Numbered from the stretch's first letter, positions 42,001 through 51,210 are shown. The stretch: DNA of 64,000 bases from an uncultured Eubacteriales bacterium (GCA_934467415.1 CAKSLQ010000012.1:23924-87923); one strand, 5' to 3'. The notes: a model not told the origin generated them from the letters alone. A program made the numbers and translations.

Positions 42001-45000
42001 CGCTGTGATCGGCGAGGCGGATGCACGGCGCATCTTTGAAGCCGGGCGGCGCGATGCCAAAGCGGACACCTATCTGAACGCGGCCGAGCGCAGTGCATTT
42101 GAACATGGTGTTTCCGCCGAGGAAGGTGCGACGGCAAAGCGGCTCTCGCAGGTGCTCGGCAGGGAGATCCTGTTCATCGACGCGGACGAAGATTTCCACG
42201 GCTGCACCATTGACGGGGTAATCTACCTCGGGGCAAAGTCCGAGCGAAGCGTTCTCGCCACGGTGGCGCATGAGTACACGCACCTGCTGGAGAGCAAGGG
42301 GCTGTACAAAAAACTGCGCGATTTTGTCTTCGACACGCTTGCCGGAGAGGGCGTGACGGCGGAAGATCTTCGCGCGGCGAAGCGCGCCGAGCACGAGCTC
42401 TATGCCGGGCTTGACGACGCAAAAGTTGACCGCGAGATCGTTGCCGAGTTTGTCGAGACGCGGCTGCTGACCGATGAACAGGTCATGCGTGAGGTCGTCC
42501 GCCGTGAGGGCAAGTCCTTTGCCCGCCGTCTGCTGGACACGCTGCGCGGGCTTGTCGAAAAAGTAAAAGCCGCTCTGCACATCGGTAATGCCGATGCAGA
42601 GCAGCTGAAGATGCTCGAGCGCGGGCGGGACATCCTTGCGGAGGTGATCCGGAGTGAGGAGACAAGCGAGGCCGCGGATGGAATTGCTTTTGCTTTTGTG
42701 GGCAAAAACAAAAACGGCATTCGCAAATACGAGACCGACTTCCCCGCCGACATGCCGCAGGCAGAACGCGAGCGGCTGTTCAAGGAGCGGCTGGCTACCA
42801 TCTTCAATCTCGGCGCGGTTGAGCTGAAAACCGATGTGAAGAAGATCAAAGTGCAGGCGGATAGATTCACCTATCAAAAAAATAAGTATGGTGACAAGGG
42901 CGATATTTCCGCAAAAGTCAATGCACTCTATGACTTAGTTGACATTCTTGAAACCTCAATATTCAAGTCCGTGGGTATGGAACCGAGTTTTGCAAACGGG
43001 AATCTGAAGCCTAAAAACTTGGCACACAAAGATGTGAAGTACTGGTACAAGTTTGAAAACCACATTGTGCTTGACGATGTTCCGTATAAGGTTGTGTTTA
43101 ATATTCGCGACAAAGGAAAGGAGCAGTATCAATATTTAATTGCATTCGATGAGGAAACTACGCAAAACACAACAAACACAAAAAAGAAGACCCCTACCAG
43201 CGATACGGCTGCCGATGGGCAGCTTCGCGCGTTCATGCAGGAGTCTTCTAACACAACTGTATCACAAAAGAACAGCGGTGTCAATAGCAAGTATACGCAA
43301 AATTCCAAAAATGATGCAGATATCGACGGTTTTTCCGTGGGCGGCGTCAACGCGAAGACGGCGGAAGTCGGGCGGCTGGCGGATGCGGAGCGCATGGAAC
43401 AAGGGGGCGTGGACAGCGAGACGGTGCGTCGGGAGACCGGCTGGTATCGCGGATACGACGGCAAGTGGCGCTTTGAGATCGACGACAGCAAGATGCGCTT
43501 CATCAACCACCGCGAGGAATCACGGCGCACATGGAAGCTGGACGAGCTGATCCGCCACGACGCGCTATTTGCCGCCTATCCGGAGCTGCGCAACTACACC
43601 GTGCTGAACTTCGGCATTGCGGATGGCGTCGAGGCCACCTTTTATCCGGGGTTGAACCGTATCACGCTCGACCCGCAGCTGAACCGTGCGGAAAAACGCG
43701 CTGCGTTGATTCACGAGATCCAGCATGCCATCCAGGTGATTGAGGGGTTTGCTGCCGGGTCGAGCACAGACTATTGGCAGGATGCCTTTGTGACCGACGC
43801 AGAAAAGAGGACAGAGCGGCACTTGCAGGAGCTGGCCTGGAAGAATCATCAGCTTGCGGAAGATATGTACAAGCTGCTGCGGGATACGCCGGACGCCCGG
43901 CGGGACGCGCTACGCGCGACGTTTGTGCAGCGCCACGGCGAGAAGGCGGTTCGTGAATTTACGGACACCTACAATCATCTCCTCGACCTGCAAAAGCAAA
44001 GAACGATGCGTGCAGAGCGTGCCTATCGGGACACGGCTGGCGAGATCGAGGCGGCGGACGTTGCCAACCGCCTCGGCCTATCGGCAAAGCAGCGTGCGGA
44101 GACGCGCCCGGACATCGACCGCACGAATGTGCGGTTCTCGAACGAGCACCCGATGTTTACCATGAAGGCGCGGCAGACGGACAGCGAAGGCATCATGAAA
44201 CTGGACGACGCGAACATTGATAAAACAAAAGAAAAAATGACATGGCTCGAAGCAAACGATCTGCTTGAAAAGCAGCAGGGGCTTTCCTACAGATTTTACG
44301 CAAGCGACGACCCGATGTCTCGCGCCGGATATGCTATGTTTGCGGATGACCACGAACAAAACGGCAGCGCCTACGGAGGAGATAAGCCGCGCGCTTTCTC
44401 CGTGCGCGAGGATGACCTCACTCCGGTTTGGGAACTGTCTGAAAAAATCGCAGAAGCACGGCATGAGACAGACGAGCACACGCCATGGATTTTGGAAGAC
44501 TATGCCGAATTGAGCGACGAAGACTTTGCGGACATGTTCAATCCGTCGGATATTGTAGATAGTGCATATGCATGGGACAATGAAGAACTGACCGAGTGGT
44601 TCTATAACCATGTGGCAGAGCCGAACAAAATCGGTGGTGTGAAGACGAGCGACGGCGCGATCGTGTTTGACAAGGACTTGATTCGGCGGAATATTCCGGC
44701 GGAAATTGCATACACGCAGGCGTCGTCCAACGAAGAATTTCTTGCGAAGTACAGAGATGATACTGAAGCAGATCCCGACATCCGCTTCTCCGCGGCATAC
44801 GAAAATGCAGAGGCGAATAACGATATTCTTGCGCTGGTAAACAAGATTAAAAGCGGAGAATTCAAGGACAACGACCGCGCAAACCTCGGCATTGTCACAG
44901 ATGAACTCGCAGCACGAATTGCGGCAATTACGCATATTGATGTTGCCGGTTACAAAGTAGTAATTGAAGCACGGATGCTAAAGCATATCCTGAAAGACCA

Positions 45001-48000
45001 TGGAGCAGAAGGCTATGCAAATCGATCTATGCAAAAAGATGCCGACATTGCAAAAATGCAGTATGCACTGTCTGACCCGGATGACATGTCATACAGTGGA
45101 AAGACGACAGCTTACTCGTATATGAAGGAGGGGTATAATCGCACAGCGCCAACGATTTTGTATGAAAAATCCGTCGGCGATAATTCGTATTATGTTGTAC
45201 AAGCAGTTCCGGAAACAAAAGCAAAAACGCTGTATGTTGTATCTGCCTTCATTGGAGAAAAAGGGTATAAAAATAGAGCCGGTCAGCCCGCCGATATTGC
45301 CAGAACAGGCAATCCCGACGCAACGCCCGCAAACGCAGCTGACCATGCTCCTAAAAAGAGTATATCCAATTCTGTCGAAAATGTCAACACTCTTTTGAAA
45401 AATGATGCAGAAACGGATGCCGATATCCGCTTCTCGGTCGGTGATGGGCAGACGGACACCGACGCCGAGGTGTCGGACGCGGACAAGCGGTTTGCGCCGG
45501 TGGAAAGTGCGATCAAGCTGCTGCAGGGCGGCGCGGATCTTTGGCGCGTGCTGCGTGAGACCGGCGCGTCGCCGCGCGAGATCGCGCTGCGCATGGCGAC
45601 GAGCGGCGAGAGCGATACGGCGATCCGTGAGCTGACCGGGTTGTATCGGGACGCGCTCGGCGTGTGGACCTACGATAAGGCGTGGTTCGACGCGCACGTC
45701 CCGGACATTGCCGACACCCGCGAGCTGCGCGCCGGGTACAAGCTCGGCACCGTGGACGAGCAGCTGCTCGGGCTTGCGCCGGAAGAGGTGAAAGCCTCGC
45801 GCCGCCGCCTGTTGGACAGCGCAAAGCTGCCGGCCGACGCCGATGCGGCGCGTGTGCGGCAGACGGCAGCAAACCTGCACCGCGGCCTGCGGCCGACGGA
45901 AGCCGAGTTTGCCGAAGACCGAAAGACCGCCGCGGCGAAAGAGGCGGCACGGCTGATTACGGCGGAAAAAGTGCCGTCCGCGGACGCGGCGATCCGCACC
46001 GGCGCACTGCTTGCCGACATTGCCGATGTGCTGGAAAAGAAAAAGGTGCGCGCCGAGACCATCACAAGGCTGACCGCGCAGGTGCGCGGCGAGGACGGCG
46101 CCTGGGAGACCGACAACGCCGCCATGACGAAGATCATCCGCGCGGGCAGTAAACAGCTGGATGTGCAGGACTTCACGGATTTTCTCTTTGAAAATGCCAA
46201 GGAACTGACGGAGAGCAGCTACAACAGTCAGTACGGGCACAGGGAGACCTATGCGCTGGACAAGCTCGGCGTGCAGATCCAGAACCCGATCGTGGACATC
46301 GCAAAATACGGGGCGAAGCCGTCCGAGCTGATCGCCAACGAGCGGGAGCAGGAGGAGCTGAAGCGGTATATCGAAAACGAATATGTAAGCGCTGCTCATC
46401 CGACGACGGCCGAACGCGCGGATGCGCGCGATGTGGCGACGGGCATCCGTACCCTCGGGCAGATCTCACAGGACAGCCGCCGCGAGGTGGTACTCGATCT
46501 CGTGTACGCGAACCTTGCGCGGCGCGGTCTGCGCGACAACGGCATCGAGACCTTCTACATGGTGCAGAAGCAGCGCTATGCCGAGGAGCTGGCGCAGAAC
46601 ATCTTCAAGATGTCGATCGAGCCGGGCAAAAAAGCGGTGCAGCAGTGGCGGCTGACGGCGAACACGGCGCTGCGCAACAACCGCATGGTCTTCGGCGAGG
46701 AAGTCGGGCGCTATCTCAACGAGACGATCTTTGAAAAGGTGGTCGAGAACGAGGCGGAGCGCCAGCGGTTTATGCAGCGGGAGATCGACAAGATCCGCAA
46801 GCTGGAGCTGACAAAACTGGAAAGCCAGGCGGTGCAGATGCTTGCCGAGGACACGAAGGAATCCCGCCTTGCGTTCTACGAGCTGTTAAAGGGCAAGGGC
46901 AAGAACCTCGACGTGGAGAAGTGCCGCGCGGCGGTGACGGTCTTCCGCGAATGCTACAACCTGTACTATGATGCGATCAACGAGTTCCTTGTGATGCACG
47001 GGTACAAGCCGATCGGCTTCCAGAAGAACTACATGCCGCGTCTGCAAAAGGAGGCGGATGTCTCGGCGCTGCGGGAGCGCCTGAACGCGCTCGGCATTGA
47101 AACTGAGGAGGTGACCGAGCTGCCCGCCGAGATCGCAGGGCGCACGGAGACGTTCAAGCCGGGCAAGAAGTACAATCCGTTCTTTGAACACCGTACATCG
47201 AAGGAGAACAAGAATGTGCAGTATGACGCGCTCGGCGGCTTTGACAGCTACATCACCTACCTGTCCGAGGTGCTGTATCACACCGACGACATTCAGAAGC
47301 TGCGGACGCTGGCGGGTGTGCTGCGCGAGCGGTATGCCTCGGGCGCGGTGTCGAAGAACATTGCCGAGCTGAAGGAGCAGTTGTTCAGCCCCGACCCGGA
47401 CAAGAGCTTTGCGGACATCGAGGCGAAGCTGACCGCGGCTTACGACGAGGTCAAGCTCAACAACTATTTCGGCACTTATGCGACCTGGCTGGACGACTAC
47501 ACGAACAACATCGCGGGAAAGCAGACGAGCTTCGACCGTGCGTTTGAGTACAATATCGGACGCAAGACGCTGAATCTCGGCAAACGGCTGAACAACACTT
47601 ACTCTGCCGCCGTGATCGTCGGCAATCTGTCCAGCGCGTTCAACCAGACCGTGCAGCTGCCGTTTGCGCTTACGGAATGCGGCATCCGCAACATGACCCG
47701 CGCATTTGTGGACATGCTCCCCGGCAGCGATCGCCTGAACAAGACCGCCGAGTTCGACAAGAAATCGACTTTTCTTGCCGGCAAGCGCGGCGTAGACTAT
47801 GCGTCTGAGCGTGCCTGGAACGAGAAGGTCACCGCTGCGGGCGGCAAGTTCTTCGAGTCGGTGGACATGGCGGTCACGCGCCTGATCCTGCGCGCGAAGT
47901 ATTATCAGGTGACGGAGGCAAACCCGAACATCGGCTTTGACGCGGCTGTGCGGGAAGCAGACCGGTACATTTCCGCGATGGTCGGCAACCGCATGAAGGG

Positions 48001-49618
48001 GTCGAAGCCGGTGCTGTTCAATCAGAAGAATGTAATCACGCGCACGCTGACCGCGTTCCAGCTGGAGCAGCTGAATTTTGCGGAGTATGTGGCGCGGGAT
48101 GTCCCGGCAAAATACCGCGCTTATTACAAGGCACACGGCACGCACGCTACGGTACGCAAGATCGCGCGCGAGCTGATTTCGGCACTTATCAACGTGTTTG
48201 TGTTCAACCGGCTCGCAGAGCTGCTCTACGGGCAGACACCGGCAGCAGGGGACGCGCTCGGCATCCTTGTGGACAGCCTCGGCGCAGGTTGGAATCTCAC
48301 CGGCAACGATTTTCTGCTGACGCTTGCCGACGACCTCTGCCGGACGATGACCGGCGAGCGAAAGCTCGGTACAAGAGCGCGCGGCGATTTCTCGGTGCAG
48401 AGTGCGCTCGGCGAGTTCGGCGATGAAGTCGGAGACGATGTGCCGCTGGTCAACAACATCCTTGCGATGCTCGGCGTGACAAACAGCAAGCTTCCGCTGC
48501 CGCAGGTCAAAGCGGTGACAAAAGCGGCAAGCGGCGACTTCAAGGGCGCCGCTGCGCAGATTCCGTCCGATTTGGCGACATGGATGCCGTTCGGCTCACA
48601 GATCAAGAAGACCGTGCGCGGCGCAAAGCTGATTGCAGACAAGGGCATGTATTCGAGCAGCGGCAAGCTGATGTTTGCGTCCGACATGAATATGTGGGAT
48701 TCTATCCGCGCGGTGCTGTTCGGTCCGATGGCGAACGAGGAATACCGCGAGAGTTTCTTCGGCGGGCGGTATCTCTCGGCAGAGGAAACCGAGCTGTGGC
48801 AGCAGATGCGTGCGGCGGGCGGCAAGCCGGAGGAGAGCTTCGACGCCTTGCAGGATGTGTACAACGCAGGTGCGGCGGTCAGAGAGGACGACCCGGACGC
48901 GCCGTCCGCCGAGGTCAAAGCGGCGAAGGTCGAGAAAATCGACAATCTGCCCTTAAACGGGCGGCTCAAGGCGCTGCTGCTCTACGGCGATGTGGCGACG
49001 ACCAACGAAAAGGCAGTCATGGACGCGCTGGAGGTCACGCTGCAGGTCGATCACATGAAGGCCTACCGTTTCATGAGCGGGTTTGTGCTGCAAGAGAAGA
49101 TCGCCGACAAGCGCGAATATCTGAAGCACGACCTGATCCTCACCGACGCGGAAAAGGCGACGGTCTACTACCATTACTTCGCGAACGACGATGCGCAGGA
49201 CTTCATCGACGAGCTGCGGCGGCGCGGCGGCAAGGACGCAGACATTTACAAGGTGCTTGCGGCATCCTATGGCCGGGAGGAGGAGAAAATCACGAGCGCA
49301 GACCGCGCGACGGCGATCGCAGACAGTTCGCTGCCCGCTTCGGCGAAGGAGGAGGCGATGTACGAGCTGATCTCGGACGAGCTGCACGACAAGTACACCG
49401 CCGTGCAGGACGCGGGCGGCAGCGTGGATGAATTCCTTGCGGCATACGCGGCGACGCGCGGCATCACATCGGACAAGGATAGAGCGGGCAACACGGTCGC
49501 GCTTTCCAAGGCACGGAAGATGAAGAAGGCGATCGACGCCGCCGTTCCGGACGCGCCGAAGAAGGTGCGCCGCGCGCTGTACAGCGCGTTCGGCGTGAGC
49601 AAATCGGTATGGTATTAA
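39020..49618 (+). CDS. Giant polyvalent phage protein with peptidase and nuclease domains
   Basis: This 3532-residue protein resembles 'large polyvalent proteins' that tailed phages inject with their DNA. From the N-terminus it has a KYKTYDDV repeat pair, coiled coils to ~350, and a hydrophobic Gly/Ala-rich stretch (~440-700). A zincin site HEYTH lies at 1084-1088. An LPD3-like domain (~1233-1377) and an LPD23-like domain with a second site HEIQH (1565-1569) follow. A PBECR-like nuclease domain (~1955-2080) comes next, then a long helical part with an LPD38-like region (~2730-3130). Linkers containing DIRFS-type motifs separate modules. Domain names are from remembered patterns. The start is the ATG at 39020, after AAAGGAG. 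Confidence 0.88.
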   Translation: MPKYKTYDDVPVKKKYKTYDDVKVKTHWEEDASQPLDGDSAANNPIAPALILAKRDGNVAAAKELLDNAPYVQAGRDGINSYADAVAEIERQDDAAKAAAVQATMQPMGYGGLSKALRDGSMPKKKNTKVKETRREGNPKYNDDYVPGVNYPKFRPYDDVEKELADVQARRDTDFNTRFPEAEALAQRAIGGKDADADRQLRELAQQYADENAAYDARIAELKKESKDSKKKTVLQRRERAAAQTADAEQTRFSSPELRTIDEKIKNAEAELAAAETAQTTAEDAERALREYEDTLRANGVSEQYFGEDSRYIELAQAASDAKKSAASQKNAAGADLYALRGAKTLASVSEEDRAAILSGVRVMRGNSAAGMNTSIPQTFDFSTGKYRVLTEDEYKQIKADYNAVIRKLKESGVSDADIRRMTTTLEQSADAMIAAGGSAQTAKFALQYPTLASAISVVSNLASGVTVGGAEIGRVVGNAFRSEGYKAPMNINGAAYAPVRATNDIRGTIAERIEEGNGFGGVIGSDAYQLAMSTVDSVVSSLFGNWGAAAALGGSVMASAIVDAKEKGVSDGQALETGIYAGIFEILFERVSIGNFNKLKEMQPATVRDWVMNILKALFVNGSEEGLTETANIMADYYINGDYSDVMQTYQSYLSNTGNEEEAERLTKRSTAIRIGKAAAGGAAQGVLMGFIGSGLGYFGNRDANRAAGAYFTDENGRINAENRNALIGEGLASGNEEIRAYAGTLEDKRTMSQAEAGQLYRMLVAETQGNYNEVKGQAENGEEQAVSGETDATAQENTPAAVQQSEPRTETPDFSGRSLDEPISETEFRAAYAARVAREAAAERAKTQADTDLGNMLSGELTNGRADEIAKSQSLANAFEALTGEKLTGTLAEKRRQLKAMQTFAAEKLRDARADARIAALKTADTREKMRAAVGTAGQAVYDAGYDAGVAAYKLRGFAGDALLAPSELYNANFGAYYRQGYQGDAFDFMDNAVIGEADARRIFEAGRRDAKADTYLNAAERSAFEHGVSAEEGATAKRLSQVLGREILFIDADEDFHGCTIDGVIYLGAKSERSVLATVAHEYTHLLESKGLYKKLRDFVFDTLAGEGVTAEDLRAAKRAEHELYAGLDDAKVDREIVAEFVETRLLTDEQVMREVVRREGKSFARRLLDTLRGLVEKVKAALHIGNADAEQLKMLERGRDILAEVIRSEETSEAADGIAFAFVGKNKNGIRKYETDFPADMPQAERERLFKERLATIFNLGAVELKTDVKKIKVQADRFTYQKNKYGDKGDISAKVNALYDLVDILETSIFKSVGMEPSFANGNLKPKNLAHKDVKYWYKFENHIVLDDVPYKVVFNIRDKGKEQYQYLIAFDEETTQNTTNTKKKTPTSDTAADGQLRAFMQESSNTTVSQKNSGVNSKYTQNSKNDADIDGFSVGGVNAKTAEVGRLADAERMEQGGVDSETVRRETGWYRGYDGKWRFEIDDSKMRFINHREESRRTWKLDELIRHDALFAAYPELRNYTVLNFGIADGVEATFYPGLNRITLDPQLNRAEKRAALIHEIQHAIQVIEGFAAGSSTDYWQDAFVTDAEKRTERHLQELAWKNHQLAEDMYKLLRDTPDARRDALRATFVQRHGEKAVREFTDTYNHLLDLQKQRTMRAERAYRDTAGEIEAADVANRLGLSAKQRAETRPDIDRTNVRFSNEHPMFTMKARQTDSEGIMKLDDANIDKTKEKMTWLEANDLLEKQQGLSYRFYASDDPMSRAGYAMFADDHEQNGSAYGGDKPRAFSVREDDLTPVWELSEKIAEARHETDEHTPWILEDYAELSDEDFADMFNPSDIVDSAYAWDNEELTEWFYNHVAEPNKIGGVKTSDGAIVFDKDLIRRNIPAEIAYTQASSNEEFLAKYRDDTEADPDIRFSAAYENAEANNDILALVNKIKSGEFKDNDRANLGIVTDELAARIAAITHIDVAGYKVVIEARMLKHILKDHGAEGYANRSMQKDADIAKMQYALSDPDDMSYSGKTTAYSYMKEGYNRTAPTILYEKSVGDNSYYVVQAVPETKAKTLYVVSAFIGEKGYKNRAGQPADIARTGNPDATPANAADHAPKKSISNSVENVNTLLKNDAETDADIRFSVGDGQTDTDAEVSDADKRFAPVESAIKLLQGGADLWRVLRETGASPREIALRMATSGESDTAIRELTGLYRDALGVWTYDKAWFDAHVPDIADTRELRAGYKLGTVDEQLLGLAPEEVKASRRRLLDSAKLPADADAARVRQTAANLHRGLRPTEAEFAEDRKTAAAKEAARLITAEKVPSADAAIRTGALLADIADVLEKKKVRAETITRLTAQVRGEDGAWETDNAAMTKIIRAGSKQLDVQDFTDFLFENAKELTESSYNSQYGHRETYALDKLGVQIQNPIVDIAKYGAKPSELIANEREQEELKRYIENEYVSAAHPTTAERADARDVATGIRTLGQISQDSRREVVLDLVYANLARRGLRDNGIETFYMVQKQRYAEELAQNIFKMSIEPGKKAVQQWRLTANTALRNNRMVFGEEVGRYLNETIFEKVVENEAERQRFMQREIDKIRKLELTKLESQAVQMLAEDTKESRLAFYELLKGKGKNLDVEKCRAAVTVFRECYNLYYDAINEFLVMHGYKPIGFQKNYMPRLQKEADVSALRERLNALGIETEEVTELPAEIAGRTETFKPGKKYNPFFEHRTSKENKNVQYDALGGFDSYITYLSEVLYHTDDIQKLRTLAGVLRERYASGAVSKNIAELKEQLFSPDPDKSFADIEAKLTAAYDEVKLNNYFGTYATWLDDYTNNIAGKQTSFDRAFEYNIGRKTLNLGKRLNNTYSAAVIVGNLSSAFNQTVQLPFALTECGIRNMTRAFVDMLPGSDRLNKTAEFDKKSTFLAGKRGVDYASERAWNEKVTAAGGKFFESVDMAVTRLILRAKYYQVTEANPNIGFDAAVREADRYISAMVGNRMKGSKPVLFNQKNVITRTLTAFQLEQLNFAEYVARDVPAKYRAYYKAHGTHATVRKIARELISALINVFVFNRLAELLYGQTPAAGDALGILVDSLGAGWNLTGNDFLLTLADDLCRTMTGERKLGTRARGDFSVQSALGEFGDEVGDDVPLVNNILAMLGVTNSKLPLPQVKAVTKAASGDFKGAAAQIPSDLATWMPFGSQIKKTVRGAKLIADKGMYSSSGKLMFASDMNMWDSIRAVLFGPMANEEYRESFFGGRYLSAEETELWQQMRAAGGKPEESFDALQDVYNAGAAVREDDPDAPSAEVKAAKVEKIDNLPLNGRLKALLLYGDVATTNEKAVMDALEVTLQVDHMKAYRFMSGFVLQEKIADKREYLKHDLILTDAEKATVYYHYFANDDAQDFIDELRRRGGKDADIYKVLAASYGREEEKITSADRATAIADSSLPASAKEEAMYELISDELHDKYTAVQDAGGSVDEFLAAYAATRGITSDKDRAGNTVALSKARKMKKAIDAAVPDAPKKVRRALYSAFGVSKSVWY

Positions 49619-49621
49619 AGT

Positions 49622-49651
49622 AAAACCCCGGGGTATATACCCCGGGGTTTT
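49622..49651. terminator. Bidirectional terminator at the end of the late operon
   Basis: A perfect 30-bp palindrome: AAAACCCCGGGG, TATATA, CCCCGGGGTTTT. It ends the late transcript and faces the convergent toxin gene, whose stop codon it overlaps. Confidence 0.9.
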
Positions 49652-50120
49652 ATCTTTGAACAGGAACAACCTCATGATTTGGATCAAACCAAAGTATTTC
49701 TAAAGTTCCGCGATCCAAAAAACCAAAAATGCGATACTTGTTGTTTAATCGTAGAGAAAAAATTTCATTGTATTCATCGAATAAATGAAGTTCCCGCAAA
49801 CGTGCTTGAGCTTCGCGACTGAGTTCGTTGATCGGGATAGAATGACTTTTGCTTTTTCCCTGATCATGGGTTGCCTTTCTGATGTCCGACCATGTCATTC
49901 TTTCCAAAGAAAGCAATATCGGAAGAATTTTTTCTACAAAAATTTCTGCTGGAAATGTCCATTTTTCCGTATCGCAACGATTGAAGCGCCAACTCGGCGC
50001 AAAAAATTCGTATGTAAGCGGATCAACCGGCATGCGAGGCGTTTTTTTGCCTTGCATGCCGGTATTGGCGGGCAGTGTACATTTCTTTTGACCCATGTTA
50101 TTCTTATTGCTTTTAGCCAT
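49650..50120 (-). CDS. Putative toxin of a Panacea-type toxin-antitoxin pair
   Basis: This 156-residue basic protein ends with RLRELHLFDEYNEIFSLRLNNKYRIFGFLDRGTLEILWFDPNHEVVPVQR. That looks like a small RelE-like or other nuclease-type toxin fold, but the exact family is not certain. The gene starts at 50120 inside the end of the upstream Panacea gene (8-bp overlap), the typical tight coupling of a toxin-antitoxin operon. Its A+T content is clearly higher than that of the phage structural genes, and it is transcribed against the late operon, as expected for a gene expressed in the lysogen. Confidence 0.65.
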   Translation of the reverse strand: MAKSNKNNMGQKKCTLPANTGMQGKKTPRMPVDPLTYEFFAPSWRFNRCDTEKWTFPAEIFVEKILPILLSLERMTWSDIRKATHDQGKSKSHSIPINELSREAQARLRELHLFDEYNEIFSLRLNNKYRIFGFLDRGTLEILWFDPNHEVVPVQR

Positions 50121-50559
50121 GATAGATTCCGGCATAATACTGTTGCATGGACTCTTTGGGAATAACAGTATCACATCTATCGCCGGGGGAACAAGTACCG
50201 CGGGCAGATTGCCACGGCAGTTCAGAATGCGTTAAGTCAATCAGCCATTGGGGGTCTTTGCTCCCATAGTCTCGAATGACGGCATCCATTGTCTCTATAG
50301 ATGTGTCACTAAATTTGCAATCAGTAGTAAAAGGTGCAATGTCTTCCGCAGAGATGACAAATTTGCCGCGGTGTTTATCAAAAAGAGCGGGGCAAACCGG
50401 TCCGTTTGCCCAAGCTTGGAAATCATCCTCGAAAAGCGGCTGTTCATCCCATACGAGAGACCATGCTTGACAATAGTATACGAGTTTTTGCAATTTCATC
50501 GTTGTTACTTCGCCAAGCTTTTGCAAGATGTACTCCGCAACATCAAAAACTGTCGCCAT
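50113..50559 (-). CDS. Panacea-domain (DUF4065/SocA-like) antitoxin
   Basis: This 148-residue protein has the hallmark start of the Panacea/DUF4065 family: FDVAEYILQKLGEVTTMKLQKLVYYCQAWSLVWDEQPLFEDDFQAWANGPVCPALFDKHRG. Panacea domains neutralise diverse toxins and define the PanAT toxin-antitoxin class. It is the first gene of a two-gene operon with the toxin. The start is the ATG at 50559 with AAGGAG upstream. The pair could stabilise the prophage or stop superinfecting phages. Confidence 0.83.
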   Translation of the reverse strand: MATVFDVAEYILQKLGEVTTMKLQKLVYYCQAWSLVWDEQPLFEDDFQAWANGPVCPALFDKHRGKFVISAEDIAPFTTDCKFSDTSIETMDAVIRDYGSKDPQWLIDLTHSELPWQSARGTCSPGDRCDTVIPKESMQQYYAGIYHG

Positions 50560-50942
50560 GTGTCTCTCTCCTTCCATAATGGTCTCCTCATGTATTATAT
50601 TATATTATTTTTCAAAAAAATCAATAGATTTTATGATTTTTCTTTTTAGTTTTTTCAACTAATGCCGTATCAGATTCAAGCGAAGAAGCCTGCAAGTTAA
50701 TGATACATGCGAAAATCTGGGATAATTCGGCGACATGCAAGAGGTTGTTTGAAGCAAAAAATAAACCATTGAGAAAAAGTTTTGTTTTGACCGCTTCATA
50801 CACGAATCGTACACGAAATTTCTGAAAATTTGCATTTTGAGTTTGTATACGCAGAAATGAAAAAACGAGAAAACCCGCATAGATATGCGTTTTTTTGACG
50901 GGCGCGGACAAGACACGAAATGCGGTGAAAAGGGGGTGATAG
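50560..50942. other. A+T-rich right end of the prophage without a clear gene
   Basis: This stretch carries the toxin-antitoxin promoter area and the attR arm sites. A minus-strand frame of up to 118 codons (50621-50977) is open but crosses attR, lacks a ribosome site and has no recognisable motif, so I do not call it. A TATTATATTATATTATTTT run near 50596-50612 may hold the operon's -10. Confidence 0.6.
50799..50820 (+). repeat. Integrase arm-site repeats at attR
   Basis: TACACGAATCG (50799-50809) and TACACGAAATT (50810-50820) are in tandem with the same 11-bp period and orientation as the pair at 13719-13740. Confidence 0.65.
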
Positions 50943-50960
50943 TTCCAGTTGTCTCCACCA
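50943..50960 (+). other. attR core of the prophage
   Basis: An exact second copy of the 18-bp tRNA-Val 3' end. The sequence after it is host DNA and begins with what was the tRNA-Val terminator. Confidence 0.93.
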
Positions 50961-50966
50961 CGCAAA

Positions 50967-50992
50967 GGACCACCCAACAGGGTGGCCTTTTT
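50967..50992 (+). terminator. Original tRNA-Val terminator, now behind attR
   Basis: CCACCC-AACA-GGGTGG is followed by CCTTTTT. The wider arms CCACCACGCAAA and TTTGCGTGGTGG extend the stem into the att core. Confidence 0.75.
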
Positions 50993-51178
50993 GCGTGGTG
51001 GGGGCTTTTGCGTCGGAAACGACCAGAATGCACGCCGCAGCCCTCGCGGCGCAGATGAACATGCCTATGCCACCGCGGCGCTGTAGGTGCAGACATTCTG
51101 TATGCCGCTCCTGCCGATTCGTAGGGGCGACCATCGGTCGCCCGCCGCTCTCTATTCCCGAAGTCCTTTGATGGGGTA

Positions 51179-51210
51179 CGGGGGAACTTTCGTGTACGAA
51201 AGTTCCCCCG
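51179..51210. terminator. Long hairpin after the GT4-CsaB gene
   Basis: A 15-bp perfect stem (CGGGGGAACTTTCGT / ACGAAAGTTCCCCCG) with a 2-base loop, just past the stop of the minus-strand gene. It lacks a clear T run, so termination is likely but not certain. The 250 bp between attR and here hold repeat fragments (GTAGGGGCGACC at 51120) and no gene. Confidence 0.55.

Noticed and set aside
40976..42877. Minus-strand open frame of 633 codons
   Set aside because: It is a shadow of the giant phage gene; there is no promoter or ribosome site and the sense strand has the HEYTH motif.
50621..50977. Minus-strand frame of 118 codons crossing attR
   Set aside because: It would start in host DNA and run through the att core, has no ribosome site and no recognisable domain.
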